A stretch of DNA of 64,000 nucleotides, from assembly GCA_024867545.1 (NCBI GenBank), contig JANFNE010000053.1, positions 186,001-250,000 on the forward strand, given 5' to 3'. A program made the translations under genes and the position numbers. Under the pieces are notes generated by a model. That model had not been told where the DNA came from and did no database searches. It worked only from the letters and a program-made list of their open reading frames with translations. Source of the DNA: Phytopythium helicoides (Eukaryota > Oomycota > Peronosporomycetes > Pythiales > Pythiaceae). Positions 22,395-34,056 of the stretch are shown here, one piece after another (positions within the stretch are counted from its first letter, which is position 1; each line of letters opens with the position of its first letter).

Positions 22395-23768
22395 AAGACC
22401 CGCCAGTGCCGACAGATGCAGAGCTCACGCCGCCAGAGAAAGTCACATTTCCTCCAGACAGGCCGCCAGAGCCGCCAGACGCGCTCACCACACCGCCAGA
22501 AGCAGTCGTGGACACCGACCCGGACGCACCGCCAGATGCAGAGCCGCTTGAAACACGCATGACGCTGCTCCCCACGTCTACATCACAGCGCTTGAACCCA
22601 CACTCATCTTCACCATGCCACTTGTCATCGACTCGCTTGCTCGCTAGCACTGCTCAGGATGATCACGCTGCCGCCCGCGCCACTCGATGACGCACAACTC
22701 GACAGAGAGATGGACGCGCCGCTGCCACTCACGGAAGATCCGCCCGCGACCTCGATCTTGCTGGCAACAGACGACGTCGACGATCCGCTTCCAATGCGCA
22801 CGGACCCGCTCGACACGCCAGAGTCGCCGCTCGTCACGCTCACGTTGCCGCTGCTGCTACTGCTGCTGCTCGCAGCACCGAGCGTCGAGATCACCACAGA
22901 GCCGCTCGTCGGCAAGCCATCGCCACTCGTCAAAGACACAGACCCGCCAACAGAGCCGGACGACGAACCGCCATCCACCGTCACATTGCCGCCCACTCCC
23001 TGCGCGTTGCTGGCGCCGAGGATCTTCACAGACTGCGCCGCACTCGCGCTGTCCACCGATCCGCCCTGCAACAATACGTTGCTGCCGACGCTCCTGCCGA
23101 CGCTGCTTCCCTGGATGATACGGATACCACCTCCAGAGCCGCTTTACGCGAGCACCAAACTGCTGCTTGAGCTGCCGCTTGACACGCTCACGTCACCGCC
23201 AGCGCCGCTCGACGAAGAGCCGCTGAACGCACGCACAGAGCCACCAGAGCCGCTCGACGACGACACACCGCCGCTCACAGACACATTGCCGGACGACCCG
23301 CTCGCAGAGTCGCCTCCGTTCGCCAACACAGAGCCACCAGCCGCCGACGTGCTAGAGCCGCCGGCAACGCGTACAGCGCCGCCGACAGACGTCGCGCTGG
23401 ATCCACTGCTTACCAGCACTTCACCCGATGCGCCATCCACAGTCGAGCCAGACTGCACTCGAACCGCACCCGACACGCTGCTTCCCGATGACACGGCGCT
23501 AGACACGGACACGTCGCCACTGCCGGAAACACCTGATCCGCTCGACACCGACATGGAACCTACTGTTGACTGACCGCATCCGCTGCCATAAACAGACACA
23601 GAACCGGCAGTAGACACCGCCGACCGAGCTGCCGCTGCAACTGCTTGTGCTCACAGATTCGCCCGACACCACCGTCGCAGCGTACGACGGTGTGCTTGTT
23701 GGGATGCCTATCACCTGTGCACCAATTAGTCGGGCACCCGATCTTGTGAATCCAGAGCTTCTCCGTGC
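22395..23768 (-). pseudogene. Ser/Gly-repeat protein, dead copy 4
   Basis: Equivalent to copy 1, truncated at its 3' end by the kinase block at 22394 and interrupted by the shared TAA at 23144. Confidence 0.7.
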
Positions 23769-24375
23769 ATAGCACGGCATTAGTTTCAACTCTACTGCAG
23801 CATCGGACAAGATGGGATGCGGCAGTTGCTCCGGCAACAGTAGAGTGTAATCGAGGATTGAGCAATTGCAGGGAATCGTTGCATCGTTGCAGAGGACGGG
23901 AAGCTTTCGAGACTGCAACGATTCCTTGCGGATTGGCTGTAGATGATTAGCTCGGCCTGGTTTCGGTTGTCGGTGGGCGAGGGAATGCATCTATTCGTTG
24001 CAATGCTCTCACTTCCACAAAAGCAAGCAGGATGGCGCAGCAGCTTTCAGCAATCTCTCTCTGCCACAACCTCAATGATGTCAAGCATCTTTGTTCGCGA
24101 GAACAGTCGCCGTACCGTCAAATCGTAGTTTGATCTGGTGTACTGTCACATCCATCGGGACTACTTGCATCCGTCTACTGGGTGGACCTACATCACTGTC
24201 AAGGAGACGCGAGTGCTTGATCTGCTTCGTGGCCACCAGCTGGCCGAGGAGGCGCGAGATCTCTGAAACGAGAGAACTTAGGTCCTACGATTTGAAGATG
24301 AGTTTCTGCATAAGCAAATGTAAGAAGAATGTTGTATTGAATGATCATCGTCATTGAGCTGTGCTTCCCAACCAT

Positions 24376-25677
24376 CTAGGTGTACATTGAACTATGAATT
24401 GGCATTCGCCTAATCAGATCGAAAGCATAATCAATCCTTTGCTGCTGCAAGAACTCCGGATCAAGTTCATCCGCCATCAACTCGTATCTCTCCAGCATTT
24501 CTGCTGCAGCATCGTCGGGTCCAATTGCACTTCGAGGCAACTTTTGACGCTTCAGTGGAAGAGACGAATCCAAGAAAGCAACACGCATTGGAAAGTCTCC
24601 ATCACGCGTGGGTCCACTTCTCTCCTTCAATACTTCTATTATTGTCTTGAATCCATTGGCTGGGCAAGTAAGCACCATTCTGGCGATTCGGTTGTCTGGC
24701 GCGAACCACAAGAAAAACCAGTAGTCGTTCAGGTTAGTGAGCAAACCCACAGGAGCACAACTCGTCTCGCTTTTTAAATCCGCGGCAACCAACTCCAGGA
24801 GCAGTTGCCATTGTTCGTTCATGCTTGGACGATCCTTCTTTACTTCGATCACAAAACGAAGACCAGCGAAAACGTTGTTCATTCGGTTCGCCGATTCGTC
24901 GATAATCATCATATCTGCTGTTCCCTTCACTTTGAAGGGAAGTCTGCTTGGATCATCACAATCGAGTAAGCCCCGCTTTCCAGCTACATCCTTCAGGAAA
25001 TCCTTCTGCTCTCCGCTCGGTTTCAAACCATCGCCTAGGTGTTCCTCAACGTACTTCATGTACGCCTTCCGTTGGTCTGGGTGCTTCTCAGTTAGTGCTG
25101 ACCATTGATAGCCATTGATCGAGTCGTCGATCACTTCATTGACGCGAACAGTGGAGTATTCAAGGCCCAATTGCTGCTTGAGAAGTATTTCTTTCGAACG
25201 CGGGCACGTTGATATCGAATATACCGAGCGCTTTCGATCACGTTCTTCAAAGGCCTCATTCACAGCCATCTTCATTTGCTCGAAAGGTGCCACATCGATC
25301 CCGCGCGCTGCAACATCTGGCGATGGCAACTCCACCAGCACGTGAATGTCATCTTCGGCTCGCTCGAATGTCTTGCCGAAGTATGCATCGTTGTTGAGGT
25401 TCCGAGTCTCTTTCAATAGCAGCTCTTTGCGCATGAGATTCTTGACTCGATCGGAGATCTCTCCGCTCATCAACTTCTCGAGCTCGTCGTCCTGCGAGTT
25501 CAGCCACGCGCCGCCCTCCCTCGCGAGGTACAGCTTCAGCAAAGCTGCATCGAAGTGAATCGAATTGGGGTTCTCCTCCTTGATCTTCTTCTTCAGATCA
25601 CCAACAGTCTCGCTGATGTCAATATCCACAGGGAAGACGCTCCCGACGCCAACCACCGCACAGAACAGCTTCGCCAT
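24376..25677 (-). CDS. Crinkler (CRN) effector, copy 3 (433 aa)
   Basis: Full-length CRN with the same header as copy 2 (LKLYLAREGGAWL, IHVLVELP) and the same PD-(D/E)xK-like C-terminal region. It differs by Thr at WSALTEKH. The near identity to copy 2 over its full length is expected from the 16.3 kb duplication. No frameshift or stop is present. Confidence 0.93.
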   Translation of the reverse strand: MAKLFCAVVGVGSVFPVDIDISETVGDLKKKIKEENPNSIHFDAALLKLYLAREGGAWLNSQDDELEKLMSGEISDRVKNLMRKELLLKETRNLNNDAYFGKTFERAEDDIHVLVELPSPDVAARGIDVAPFEQMKMAVNEAFEERDRKRSVYSISTCPRSKEILLKQQLGLEYSTVRVNEVIDDSINGYQWSALTEKHPDQRKAYMKYVEEHLGDGLKPSGEQKDFLKDVAGKRGLLDCDDPSRLPFKVKGTADMMIIDESANRMNNVFAGLRFVIEVKKDRPSMNEQWQLLLELVAADLKSETSCAPVGLLTNLNDYWFFLWFAPDNRIARMVLTCPANGFKTIIEVLKERSGPTRDGDFPMRVAFLDSSLPLKRQKLPRSAIGPDDAAAEMLERYELMADELDPEFLQQQRIDYAFDLIRRMPIHSSMYT

Positions 25678-25684
25678 CGTGTTT

Positions 25685-25700
25685 CTTTTTGCGGAATGAG
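25685..25700 (-). promoter_or_regulatory. Oomycete initiator-like element of CRN copy 3
   Basis: CTCATTCCGCAAAAAG on the minus strand, 8 bp before the ATG, as in the other intact copies. Confidence 0.6.
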
Positions 25701-26173
25701 AGGCAGATCCTTCTCTGAGCGCAATTCATTTTGCAATTCATTCCACAATTCATTAGATGAAGTCTCTGGATTCATCCAGAGTTGTTACGACGATCTGACC
25801 GATCGTCTGATTGACCGAAAAGCACGCTGAAAACTAATATTTGTGATATATGCGAAAGTTGACATGGCAGTTGTATATATAAATACCTTTATAAATAGAT
25901 TGAACCTCTATAATACATGGGTACGTTTTGCGTGTCTTCTCTGGGTCCCGCTATTTTACATTCGCGTCACATTGAACTGTAAAATATAATATAAATCGGT
26001 ACACATACAAACATATATGCCATTAGTTGATACTAAATACAAATATGAAATTGCTGACTGGGATGGTCTTGACACCCAACTGTGAAAATTTATGAAAGTG
26101 ATTAATCCGATACAGGTAATCTGCGTGTTGCGCGAACAGCACTGTACAGCAGTGTGGCCCACGTAGGTGGCTG

Positions 26174-26436
26174 AGAGGTGCGGTGGACTGCGGCTGCCGC
26201 CGATACGCTCACTGCGCTCATGGAATCTAATGTTGCCGGCAAGACCTCGCTCATGGACGTCATTGCCAGGCAAGACCGGCGGACAGATCCAAGGCAAAGA
26301 CCGAGCTGTGGCTCAGTGAGAGCGGCATCCCCATCGGCTCGGTGCTCGTGATCGTGATCGACGGGCAGATCGTGGCCCGCGGCCACAACCGCCGCACGCA
26401 GAAGGGCAGCGTCGTGCTGCAGGGTCGGCACGAGAT
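26174..26436 (+). pseudogene. ABC transporter / cytosine deaminase composite relic, copy 3
   Basis: Third copy of the relic at 9866, displaced by 16,308 bp, with the same frameshift and fusion point. Confidence 0.7.
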
Positions 26437-26660
26437 CTCTCAGCGAACAAAAGCGTCGAACACTTATTATATCGTTTGCTTGGGTTCCCACATACCGACT
26501 GCGATGCAATGCATGCGATCGACGCACTTAGGTTAGGATTCCATTTCGCTCTGAGACGGCATGAATTGCTGCAAATACCCTCGCTTACAGGGCTCGATGA
26601 TTGTTCGATCACTCAGCGAAATCGATCGCAATAGAGCCTCGTCCGATCGAATGAGGGCAT

Positions 26661-28702
26661 TTAGACGGTAGATACCAGACACTCTATCAATCTGAAGCTA
26701 CTTCCAATTGCCACAAACACGACGCCTCTGTCGCTGCACGAAAAGCCAGCACTCGTGACAACGCTGGTCCAGTTTGTCGGGGAGTTGCTGTCCAAGATGT
26801 ACATGCAACTGGATGCTCCACTGCTGCTATGTCGGCACATGTAGTCACCGTTCCTATCACTTTCGCAACACGCCGCCACAGATGACAACTCACAGGTTCT
26901 CGCTCTGCTAGCTCCAATCAACGCCGTCATGCTTCCTCCAAGCTGCCGCCCGACACTGAGAACACATTGACCAAAAGGTTCCCAACAATAGAATGACCTT
27001 ACGAGCAGCACGCCACTGATAACTGAGCTCGTCGACGTCAGAGATTAAGACTAACCCGGCAGCCCGCGTCGAACTCGAGCCGCCAAACACAGCCACGTGA
27101 CCACCGTCCGCACTAGACGATCCCACCAACACGACAATGTCACCGGCAGAAACGCTTCTCGCTGACCCACTCGATAGCGTCACCATCTCGGAGCTCGCGC
27201 CAGTCGCGCTTGACACGAACACACCGCCCTCGTCGTCGAGCTTGAGCCACTCGACACGCGCACCGTGGCGCAGGCAGTCGAAGAGCTTGTACCGCCCGAC
27301 ACACTCACGTCGCCGCCAGACACCGACAAAGACCCGCCAGTGCCGACAGATGCAGAGCTCACGCCGCCAGAGAAAGTCACATTTCCTCCAGACAGGCCGC
27401 CAGAGCCGCCAGACGCGCTCACCACACCGCCAGAAGCAGTCGTGGACACCGACCCGGACGCACCGCCAGATGCAGAGCCGCTTGAAACACGCATGACGCT
27501 GCTCCCCACGTCTACATCACAGCGCTTGAACCCACACTCATCTTCACCATGCCACTTGTCATCGACTCGCTTGCTCGCTAGCACTGCTCAGGATGATCAC
27601 GCTGCCGCCCGCGCCACTCGATGACGCACAACTCGACAGAGAGATGGACGCGCCGCTGCCACTCACGGAAGATCCGCCCGCGACCTCGATCTTGCTGGCA
27701 ACAGACGACGTCGACGATCCGCTTCCAATGCGCACGGACCCGCTCGACACGCCAGAGTCGCCGCTCGTCACGCTCACGTTGCCGCTGCTGCTACTGCTGC
27801 TGCTCGCAGCACCGAGCGTCGAGATCACCACAGAGCCGCTCGTCGGCAAGCCATCGCCACTCGTCAAAGACACAGACCCGCCAACAGAGCCGGACGACGA
27901 ACCGCCATCCACCGTCACATTGCCGCCCACTCCCTGCGCGTTGCTGGCGCCGAGGATCTTCACAGACTGCGCCGCACTCGCGCTGTCCACCGATCCGCCC
28001 TGCAACAATACGTTGCTGCCGACGCTCCTGCCGACGCTGCTTCCCTGGATGATACGGATACCACCTCCAGAGCCGCTTTACGCGAGCACCAAACTGCTGC
28101 TTGAGCTGCCGCTTGACACGCTCACGTCACCGCCAGCGCCGCTCGACGAAGAGCCGCTGAACGCACGCACAGAGCCACCAGAGCCGCTCGACGACGACAC
28201 ACCGCCGCTCACAGACACATTGCCGGACGACCCGCTCGCAGAGTCGCCTCCGTTCGCCAACACAGAGCCACCAGCCGCCGACGTGCTAGAGCCGCCGGCA
28301 ACGCGTACAGCGCCGCCGACAGACGTCGCGCTGGATCCACTGCTTACCAGCACTTCACCCGATGCGCCATCCACAGTCGAGCCAGACTGCACTCGAACCG
28401 CACCCGACACGCTGCTTCCCGATGACACGGCGCTAGACACGGACACGTCGCCACTGCCGGAAACACCTGATCCGCTCGACACCGACATGGAACCTACTGT
28501 TGACTGACCGCATCCGCTGCCATAAACAGACACAGAACCGGCAGTAGACACCGCCGACCGAGCTGCCGCTGCAACTGCTTGTGCTCACAGATTCGCCCGA
28601 CACCACCGTCGCAGCGTACGACGGTGTGCTTGTTGGGATGCCTATCACCTGTGCACCAATTAGTCGGGCACCCGATCTTGTGAATCCAGAGCTTCTCCGT
28701 GC
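26661..28702 (-). pseudogene. Ser/Gly-repeat protein, dead copy 5
   Basis: Same as copy 2, with the internal TAA at 28078 and multiple frame changes. Confidence 0.7.
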
Positions 28703-29309
28703 ATAGCACGGCATTAGTTTCAACTCTACTGCAGCATCGGACAAGATGGGATGCGGCAGTTGCTCCGGCAACAGTAGAGTGTAATCCAGGATTGAGCAAT
28801 TGCAGGGAATCGTTGCATCGTTGCAGAGGACGGGAAGCTTTCGAGACTGCAACGATTCCTTGCGGATTGGCTGTAGATGATTAGCTCGGCCTGGTTTCGG
28901 TTGTCGGTGGGCGAGGGAATGCATCTATTCGTTGCAATGCTCTCACTTCCACAAAAGCAAGCAGGATGGCGCAGCAGCTTTCAGCAATCTCTCTCTGCCA
29001 CAACCTCAATGATGTCAAGCATCTTTGTTCGCGAGAACAGTCGCCGTACCGTCAAATCGTAGTTTGATCTGGTGTACTGTCACATCCATCGGGACTACTT
29101 GCATCCGTCTACTGGGTGGACCTACATCACTGTCAAGGAGACGCGAGTGCTTGATCTGCTTCGTGGCCACCAGCTGGCCGAGGAGGCGCGAGATCTCTGA
29201 AACGAGAGAACTTAGGTCCTACGATTTGAAGATGAGTTTCTGCATAAGCAAATGTAAGAAGAATGTTGTATTGAATGATCATCGTCATTGAGCTGTGCTT
29301 CCCAACCAT

Positions 29310-30611
29310 CTAGGTGTACATTGAACTATGAATTGGCATTCGCCTAATCAGATCGAAAGCATAATCAATCCTTTGCTGCTGCAAGAACTCCGGATCAAGT
29401 TCATCCGCCATCAACTCGTATCTCTCCAGCATTTCTGCTGCAGCATCGTCGGGTCCAATTGCACTTCGAGGCAACTTTTGACGCTTCAGTGGAAGAGACG
29501 AATCCAAGAAAGCAACACGCATTGGAAAGTCTCCATCACGCGTGGGTCCACTTCTCTCCTTCAATACTTCTATTATTGTCTTGAATCCATTGGCTGGGCA
29601 AGTAAGCACCATTCTGGCGATTCGGTTGTCTGGCGCGAACCACAAGAAAAACCAGTAGTCGTTCAGGTTAGTGAGCAAACCCACAGGAGCACAACTCGTC
29701 TCGCTTTTTAAATCCGCGGCAACCAACTCCAGGAGCAGTTGCCATTGTTCGTTCATGCTTGGACGATCCTTCTTTACTTCGATCACAAAACGAAGACCAG
29801 CGAAAACGTTGTTCATTCGGTTCGCCGATTCGTCGATAATCATCATATCTGCTGTTCCCTTCACTTTGAAGGGAAGTCTGCTTGGATCATCACAATCGAG
29901 TAAGCCCCGCTTTCCAGCTACATCCTTCAGGAAATCCTTCTGCTCTCCGCTCGGTTTCAAACCATCGCCTAGGTGTTCCTCAACGTACTTCATGTACGCC
30001 TTCCGTTGGTCTGGGTGCTTCTCAGTTAGTGCTGACCATTGATAGCCATTGATCGAGTCGTCGATCACTTCATTGACGCGAACAGTGGAGTATTCAAGGC
30101 CCAATTGCTGCTTGAGAAGTATTTCTTTCGAACGCGGGCACGTTGATATCGAATATACCGAGCGCTTTCGATCACGTTCTTCAAAGGCCTCATTCACAGC
30201 CATCTTCATTTGCTCGAAAGGTGCCACATCGATCCCGCGCGCTGCAACATCTGGCGATGGCAACTCCACCAGCACGTGAATGTCATCTTCGGCTCGCTCG
30301 AATGTCTTGCCGAAGTATGCATCGTTGTTGAGGTTCCGAGTCTCTTTCAATAGCAGCTCTTTGCGCATGAGATTCTTGACTCGATCGGAGATCTCGCCGT
30401 TCGTCAACTTCTCGAACTCATCGTCCTGCAAGTTCAGCCACGTGTCGCCCTCCCGCGCGAGGTACAGCTTCAGCAGATCTGCATCAAAGTGGATCAAGCC
30501 GGGCTTCTCCTCCTTGATCTTCTTCTTCAGATCACCAACAGTCTCGCTGATGTCAATATCCACAGGGAAGACGCTCCCGACGCCAACCACCGCACAGAAC
30601 AGCTTCGCCAT
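29310..30611 (-). CDS. Crinkler (CRN) effector, copy 4 (433 aa), diverged header
   Basis: Full-length CRN lying between the two inverted-repeat arms. The C-terminal 350 residues match copies 2 and 3, but the header carries a cluster of changes in about 40 residues (KPGLIHFDADLLKLYLAREG, then DTWLNLQDDEFEKLTNG). The LYLA and HVLVELP boxes remain. This looks like replacement of a header segment by a related CRN. Its position in a hairpin spacer makes it a candidate for RNA silencing. Confidence 0.92.
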   Translation of the reverse strand: MAKLFCAVVGVGSVFPVDIDISETVGDLKKKIKEEKPGLIHFDADLLKLYLAREGDTWLNLQDDEFEKLTNGEISDRVKNLMRKELLLKETRNLNNDAYFGKTFERAEDDIHVLVELPSPDVAARGIDVAPFEQMKMAVNEAFEERDRKRSVYSISTCPRSKEILLKQQLGLEYSTVRVNEVIDDSINGYQWSALTEKHPDQRKAYMKYVEEHLGDGLKPSGEQKDFLKDVAGKRGLLDCDDPSRLPFKVKGTADMMIIDESANRMNNVFAGLRFVIEVKKDRPSMNEQWQLLLELVAADLKSETSCAPVGLLTNLNDYWFFLWFAPDNRIARMVLTCPANGFKTIIEVLKERSGPTRDGDFPMRVAFLDSSLPLKRQKLPRSAIGPDDAAAEMLERYELMADELDPEFLQQQRIDYAFDLIRRMPIHSSMYT

Positions 30612-30618
30612 CGTGTTT

Positions 30619-30634
30619 CTTTTTGCGGAATGAG
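30619..30634 (-). promoter_or_regulatory. Oomycete initiator-like element of CRN copy 4
   Basis: CTCATTCCGCAAAAAG on the minus strand, 8 bp before the ATG. Only about 60 bp of the normal upstream region remain before the inversion junction at 30697, so the distal promoter has been replaced. Confidence 0.6.
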
Positions 30635-30713
30635 AGGCAGATCCTTCTCTGAGCGCAATTCATTTTGCAATTCATTCCACAATTCATTAGATGAAGTACT
30701 AATGCCGTGCTAT

Positions 30714-32755
30714 GCACGGAGAAGCTCTGGATTCACAAGATCGGGTGCCCGACTAATTGGTGCACAGGTGATAGGCATCCCAACAAGCACACCGTCGTAC
30801 GCTGCGACGGTGGTGTCGGGCGAATCTGTGAGCACAAGCAGTTGCAGCGGCAGCTCGGTCGGCGGTGTCTACTGCCGGTTCTGTGTCTGTTTATGGCAGC
30901 GGATGCGGTCAGTCAACAGTAGGTTCCATGTCGGTGTCGAGCGGATCAGGTGTTTCCGGCAGTGGCGACGTGTCCGTGTCTAGCGCCGTGTCATCGGGAA
31001 GCAGCGTGTCGGGTGCGGTTCGAGTGCAGTCTGGCTCGACTGTGGATGGCGCATCGGGTGAAGTGCTGGTAAGCAGTGGATCCAGCGCGACGTCTGTCGG
31101 CGGCGCTGTACGCGTTGCCGGCGGCTCTAGCACGTCGGCGGCTGGTGGCTCTGTGTTGGCGAACGGAGGCGACTCTGCGAGCGGGTCGTCCGGCAATGTG
31201 TCTGTGAGCGGCGGTGTGTCGTCGTCGAGCGGCTCTGGTGGCTCTGTGCGTGCGTTCAGCGGCTCTTCGTCGAGCGGCGCTGGCGGTGACGTGAGCGTGT
31301 CAAGCGGCAGCTCAAGCAGCAGTTTGGTGCTCGCGTAAAGCGGCTCTGGAGGTGGTATCCGTATCATCCAGGGAAGCAGCGTCGGCAGGAGCGTCGGCAG
31401 CAACGTATTGTTGCAGGGCGGATCGGTGGACAGCGCGAGTGCGGCGCAGTCTGTGAAGATCCTCGGCGCCAGCAACGCGCAGGGAGTGGGCGGCAATGTG
31501 ACGGTGGATGGCGGTTCGTCGTCCGGCTCTGTTGGCGGGTCTGTGTCTTTGACGAGTGGCGATGGCTTGCCGACGAGCGGCTCTGTGGTGATCTCGACGC
31601 TCGGTGCTGCGAGCAGCAGCAGTAGCAGCAGCGGCAACGTGAGCGTGACGAGCGGCGACTCTGGCGTGTCGAGCGGGTCCGTGCGCATTGGAAGCGGATC
31701 GTCGACGTCGTCTGTTGCCAGCAAGATCGAGGTCGCGGGCGGATCTTCCGTGAGTGGCAGCGGCGCGTCCATCTCTCTGTCGAGTTGTGCGTCATCGAGT
31801 GGCGCGGGCGGCAGCGTGATCATCCTGAGCAGTGCTAGCGAGCAAGCGAGTCGATGACAAGTGGCATGGTGAAGATGAGTGTGGGTTCAAGCGCTGTGAT
31901 GTAGACGTGGGGAGCAGCGTCATGCGTGTTTCAAGCGGCTCTGCATCTGGCGGTGCGTCCGGGTCGGTGTCCACGACTGCTTCTGGCGGTGTGGTGAGCG
32001 CGTCTGGCGGCTCTGGCGGCCTGTCTGGAGGAAATGTGACTTTCTCTGGCGGCGTGAGCTCTGCATCTGTCGGCACTGGCGGGTCTTTGTCGGTGTCTGG
32101 CGGCGACGTGAGTGTGTCGGGCGGTACAAGCTCTTCGACTGCCTGCGCCACGGTGCGCGTGTCGAGTGGCTCAAGCTCGACGACGAGGGCGGTGTGTTCG
32201 TGTCAAGCGCGACTGGCGCGAGCTCCGAGATGGTGACGCTATCGAGTGGGTCAGCGAGAAGCGTTTCTGCCGGTGACATTGTCGTGTTGGTGGGATCGTC
32301 TAGTGCGGACGGTGGTCACGTGGCTGTGTTTGGCGGCTCGAGTTCGACGCGGGCTGCCGGGTTAGTCTTAATCTCTGACGTCGACGAGCTCAGTTATCAG
32401 TGGCGTGCTGCTCGTAAGGTCATTCTATTGTTGGGAACCTTTTGGTCAATGTGTTCTCAGTGTCGGGCGGCAGCTTGGAGGAAGCATGACGGCGTTGATT
32501 GGAGCTAGCAGAGCGAGAACCTGTGAGTTGTCATCTGTGGCGGCGTGTTGCGAAAGTGATAGGAACGGTGACTACATGTGCCGACATAGCAGCAGTGGAG
32601 CATCCAGTTGCATGTACATCTTGGACAGCAACTCCCCGACAAACTGGACCAGCGTTGTCACGAGTGCTGGCTTTTCGTGCAGCGACAGAGGCGTCGTGTT
32701 TGTGGCAATTGGAAGTAGCTTCAGATTGATAGAGTGTCTGGTATCTACCGTCTAA
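30714..32755 (+). pseudogene. Ser/Gly-repeat protein, dead copy 6 (inverted)
   Basis: The only plus-strand copy. Frames 30865-31338 and 31408-31857 are separated by the same TAA, and later repeats lie in other frames (31832-32236, 32194-32508). It is carried by the inverted arm. Confidence 0.7.
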
Positions 32756-32979
32756 ATGCCCTCATTCGATCGGACGAGGCTCTATTGCGATCGATTTCGC
32801 TGAGTGATCGAACAATCATCGAGCCCTGTAAGCGAGGGTATTTGCAGCAATTCATGCCGTCTCAGAGCGAAATGGAATCCTAACCTAAGTGCGTCGATCG
32901 CATGCATTGCATCGCAGTCGGTATGTGGGAACCCAAGCAAACGATATAATAAGTGTTCGACGCTTTTGTTCGCTGAGAG

Positions 32980-33242
32980 ATCTCGTGCCGACCCTGCAGC
33001 ACGACGCTGCCCTTCTGCGTGCGGCGGTTGTGGCCGCGGGCCACGATCTGCCCGTCGATCACGATCACGAGCACCGAGCCGATGGGGATGCCGCTCTCAC
33101 TGAGCCACAGCTCGGTCTTTGCCTTGGATCTGTCCGCCGGTCTTGCCTGGCAATGACGTCCATGAGCGAGGTCTTGCCGGCAACATTAGATTCCATGAGC
33201 GCAGTGAGCGTATCGGCGGCAGCCGCAGTCCACCGCACCTCT
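32980..33242 (-). pseudogene. ABC transporter / cytosine deaminase composite relic, copy 4 (inverted)
   Basis: Reverse-complement copy of the relic at 9866, with the same Walker A fragment and deaminase fragment. Confidence 0.7.
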
Positions 33243-33653
33243 CAGCCACCTACGTGGGCCACACTGCTGTACAGTGCTGTTCGCGCAACACGCAGATTAC
33301 CTGTATCGGATTAATCACTTTCATAAATTTTCACAGTTGGGTGTCAAGACCATCCCAGTCAGCAATTTCATATTTGTATTTAGTATCAACTAATGGCATA
33401 TATGTTTGTATGTGTACCGATTTATATTATATTTTACAGTTCAATGTGACGCGAATGTAAAATAGCGGGACCCAGAGAAGACACGCAAAACGTACCCATG
33501 TATTATAGAGGTTCAATCTATTTATAAAGGTATTTATATATACAACTGCCATGTCAACTTTCGCATATATCACAAATATTAGTTTTCAGCGTGCTTTTCG
33601 GTCAATCAGACGATCGGTCAGATCGTCGTAACAACTCTGGATGAATCCAGAGA

Positions 33654-34056
33654 ACTGGCATATCAGATCGAAAGCATAATCAATCCTTTGCTGCTGCAAG
33701 AACTCCGGATCAAGTTCATCCGCCATCAACTCGTATCTCTCCAGCATTTCTGCTGCAGCATCGTCGGGTCCAGTTGCACTTCGAGGCAACTTTTGACGCT
33801 TCAGTGGAAGAGACGAATCCAAGAAACCTACATGCATCGCAAATAGTCCATCACGCGTGGTTCCACTTCTCTCCTTCAATACTTCTTCCATCATCTTGAA
33901 TCCATTGGCTGCACCATTCGGGCGATTTGGTTGTCCGGCGCGAATCACACGAAATACCAGTAGTCGTTCAGGTTTGTGAGCAAACCCACAGGAGCACTAC
34001 GCCTCTCGCATTTCAAATCCGCGGTAACCAACTCCAGGAGCAGTTGCCATCGATTA
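33654..34056 (-). pseudogene. Diverged CRN C-terminal relic
   Basis: Matches the CRN C-terminal region from the nuclease-domain end to near the stop, but with many substitutions and a short deletion (…ANGFKMMEEVLKERSG…). It differs more from the intact copies than they do from each other, so it comes from an older paralogue. It lacks the header and ends at 34056 against an inverted scrap of unit sequence. Confidence 0.8.

Larger units (their letters stand above)
25764..28718 (+). repeat. Left arm of 2,955-bp inverted repeat around a CRN gene
   Basis: This stretch, from the CTCTGGATTCATCCAGAG palindrome to GCATTAGT, reappears reverse-complemented at 30698-33652 with the same length. The 1,979-bp spacer (28719-30697) contains the intact CRN copy 4. 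Confidence 0.9.
1..30697. repeat. Higher-order tandem amplification, 16.3 kb period (K-C-C units)
   Basis: The same blocks return in one order. Homologous Ser/Gly ORFs end at 396, 6842, 11770, 16704, 23144 and 28078, so successive spacings are 6446, 4928, 4934, 6440 and 4934 bp. The two longer steps carry the kinase-PP2C block (K units); the shorter ones carry an intact CRN and a relic-rich spacer (C units). K+C+C is 16,308 bp, and the whole set is repeated from about 16,309. Copies differ by scattered substitutions and 6-bp indels, so amplification looks recent. The window starts inside a copy, so the array extends further left. A collapsed or over-expanded assembly is the main alternative. 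Confidence 0.95.
30698..33652 (-). repeat. Right arm of 2,955-bp inverted repeat
   Basis: Reverse complement of 25764-28718. It ends in the same 18-bp palindrome (33635-33652). It begins abruptly after ATGAAGT, where the other units continue into the palindrome. Confidence 0.9.
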
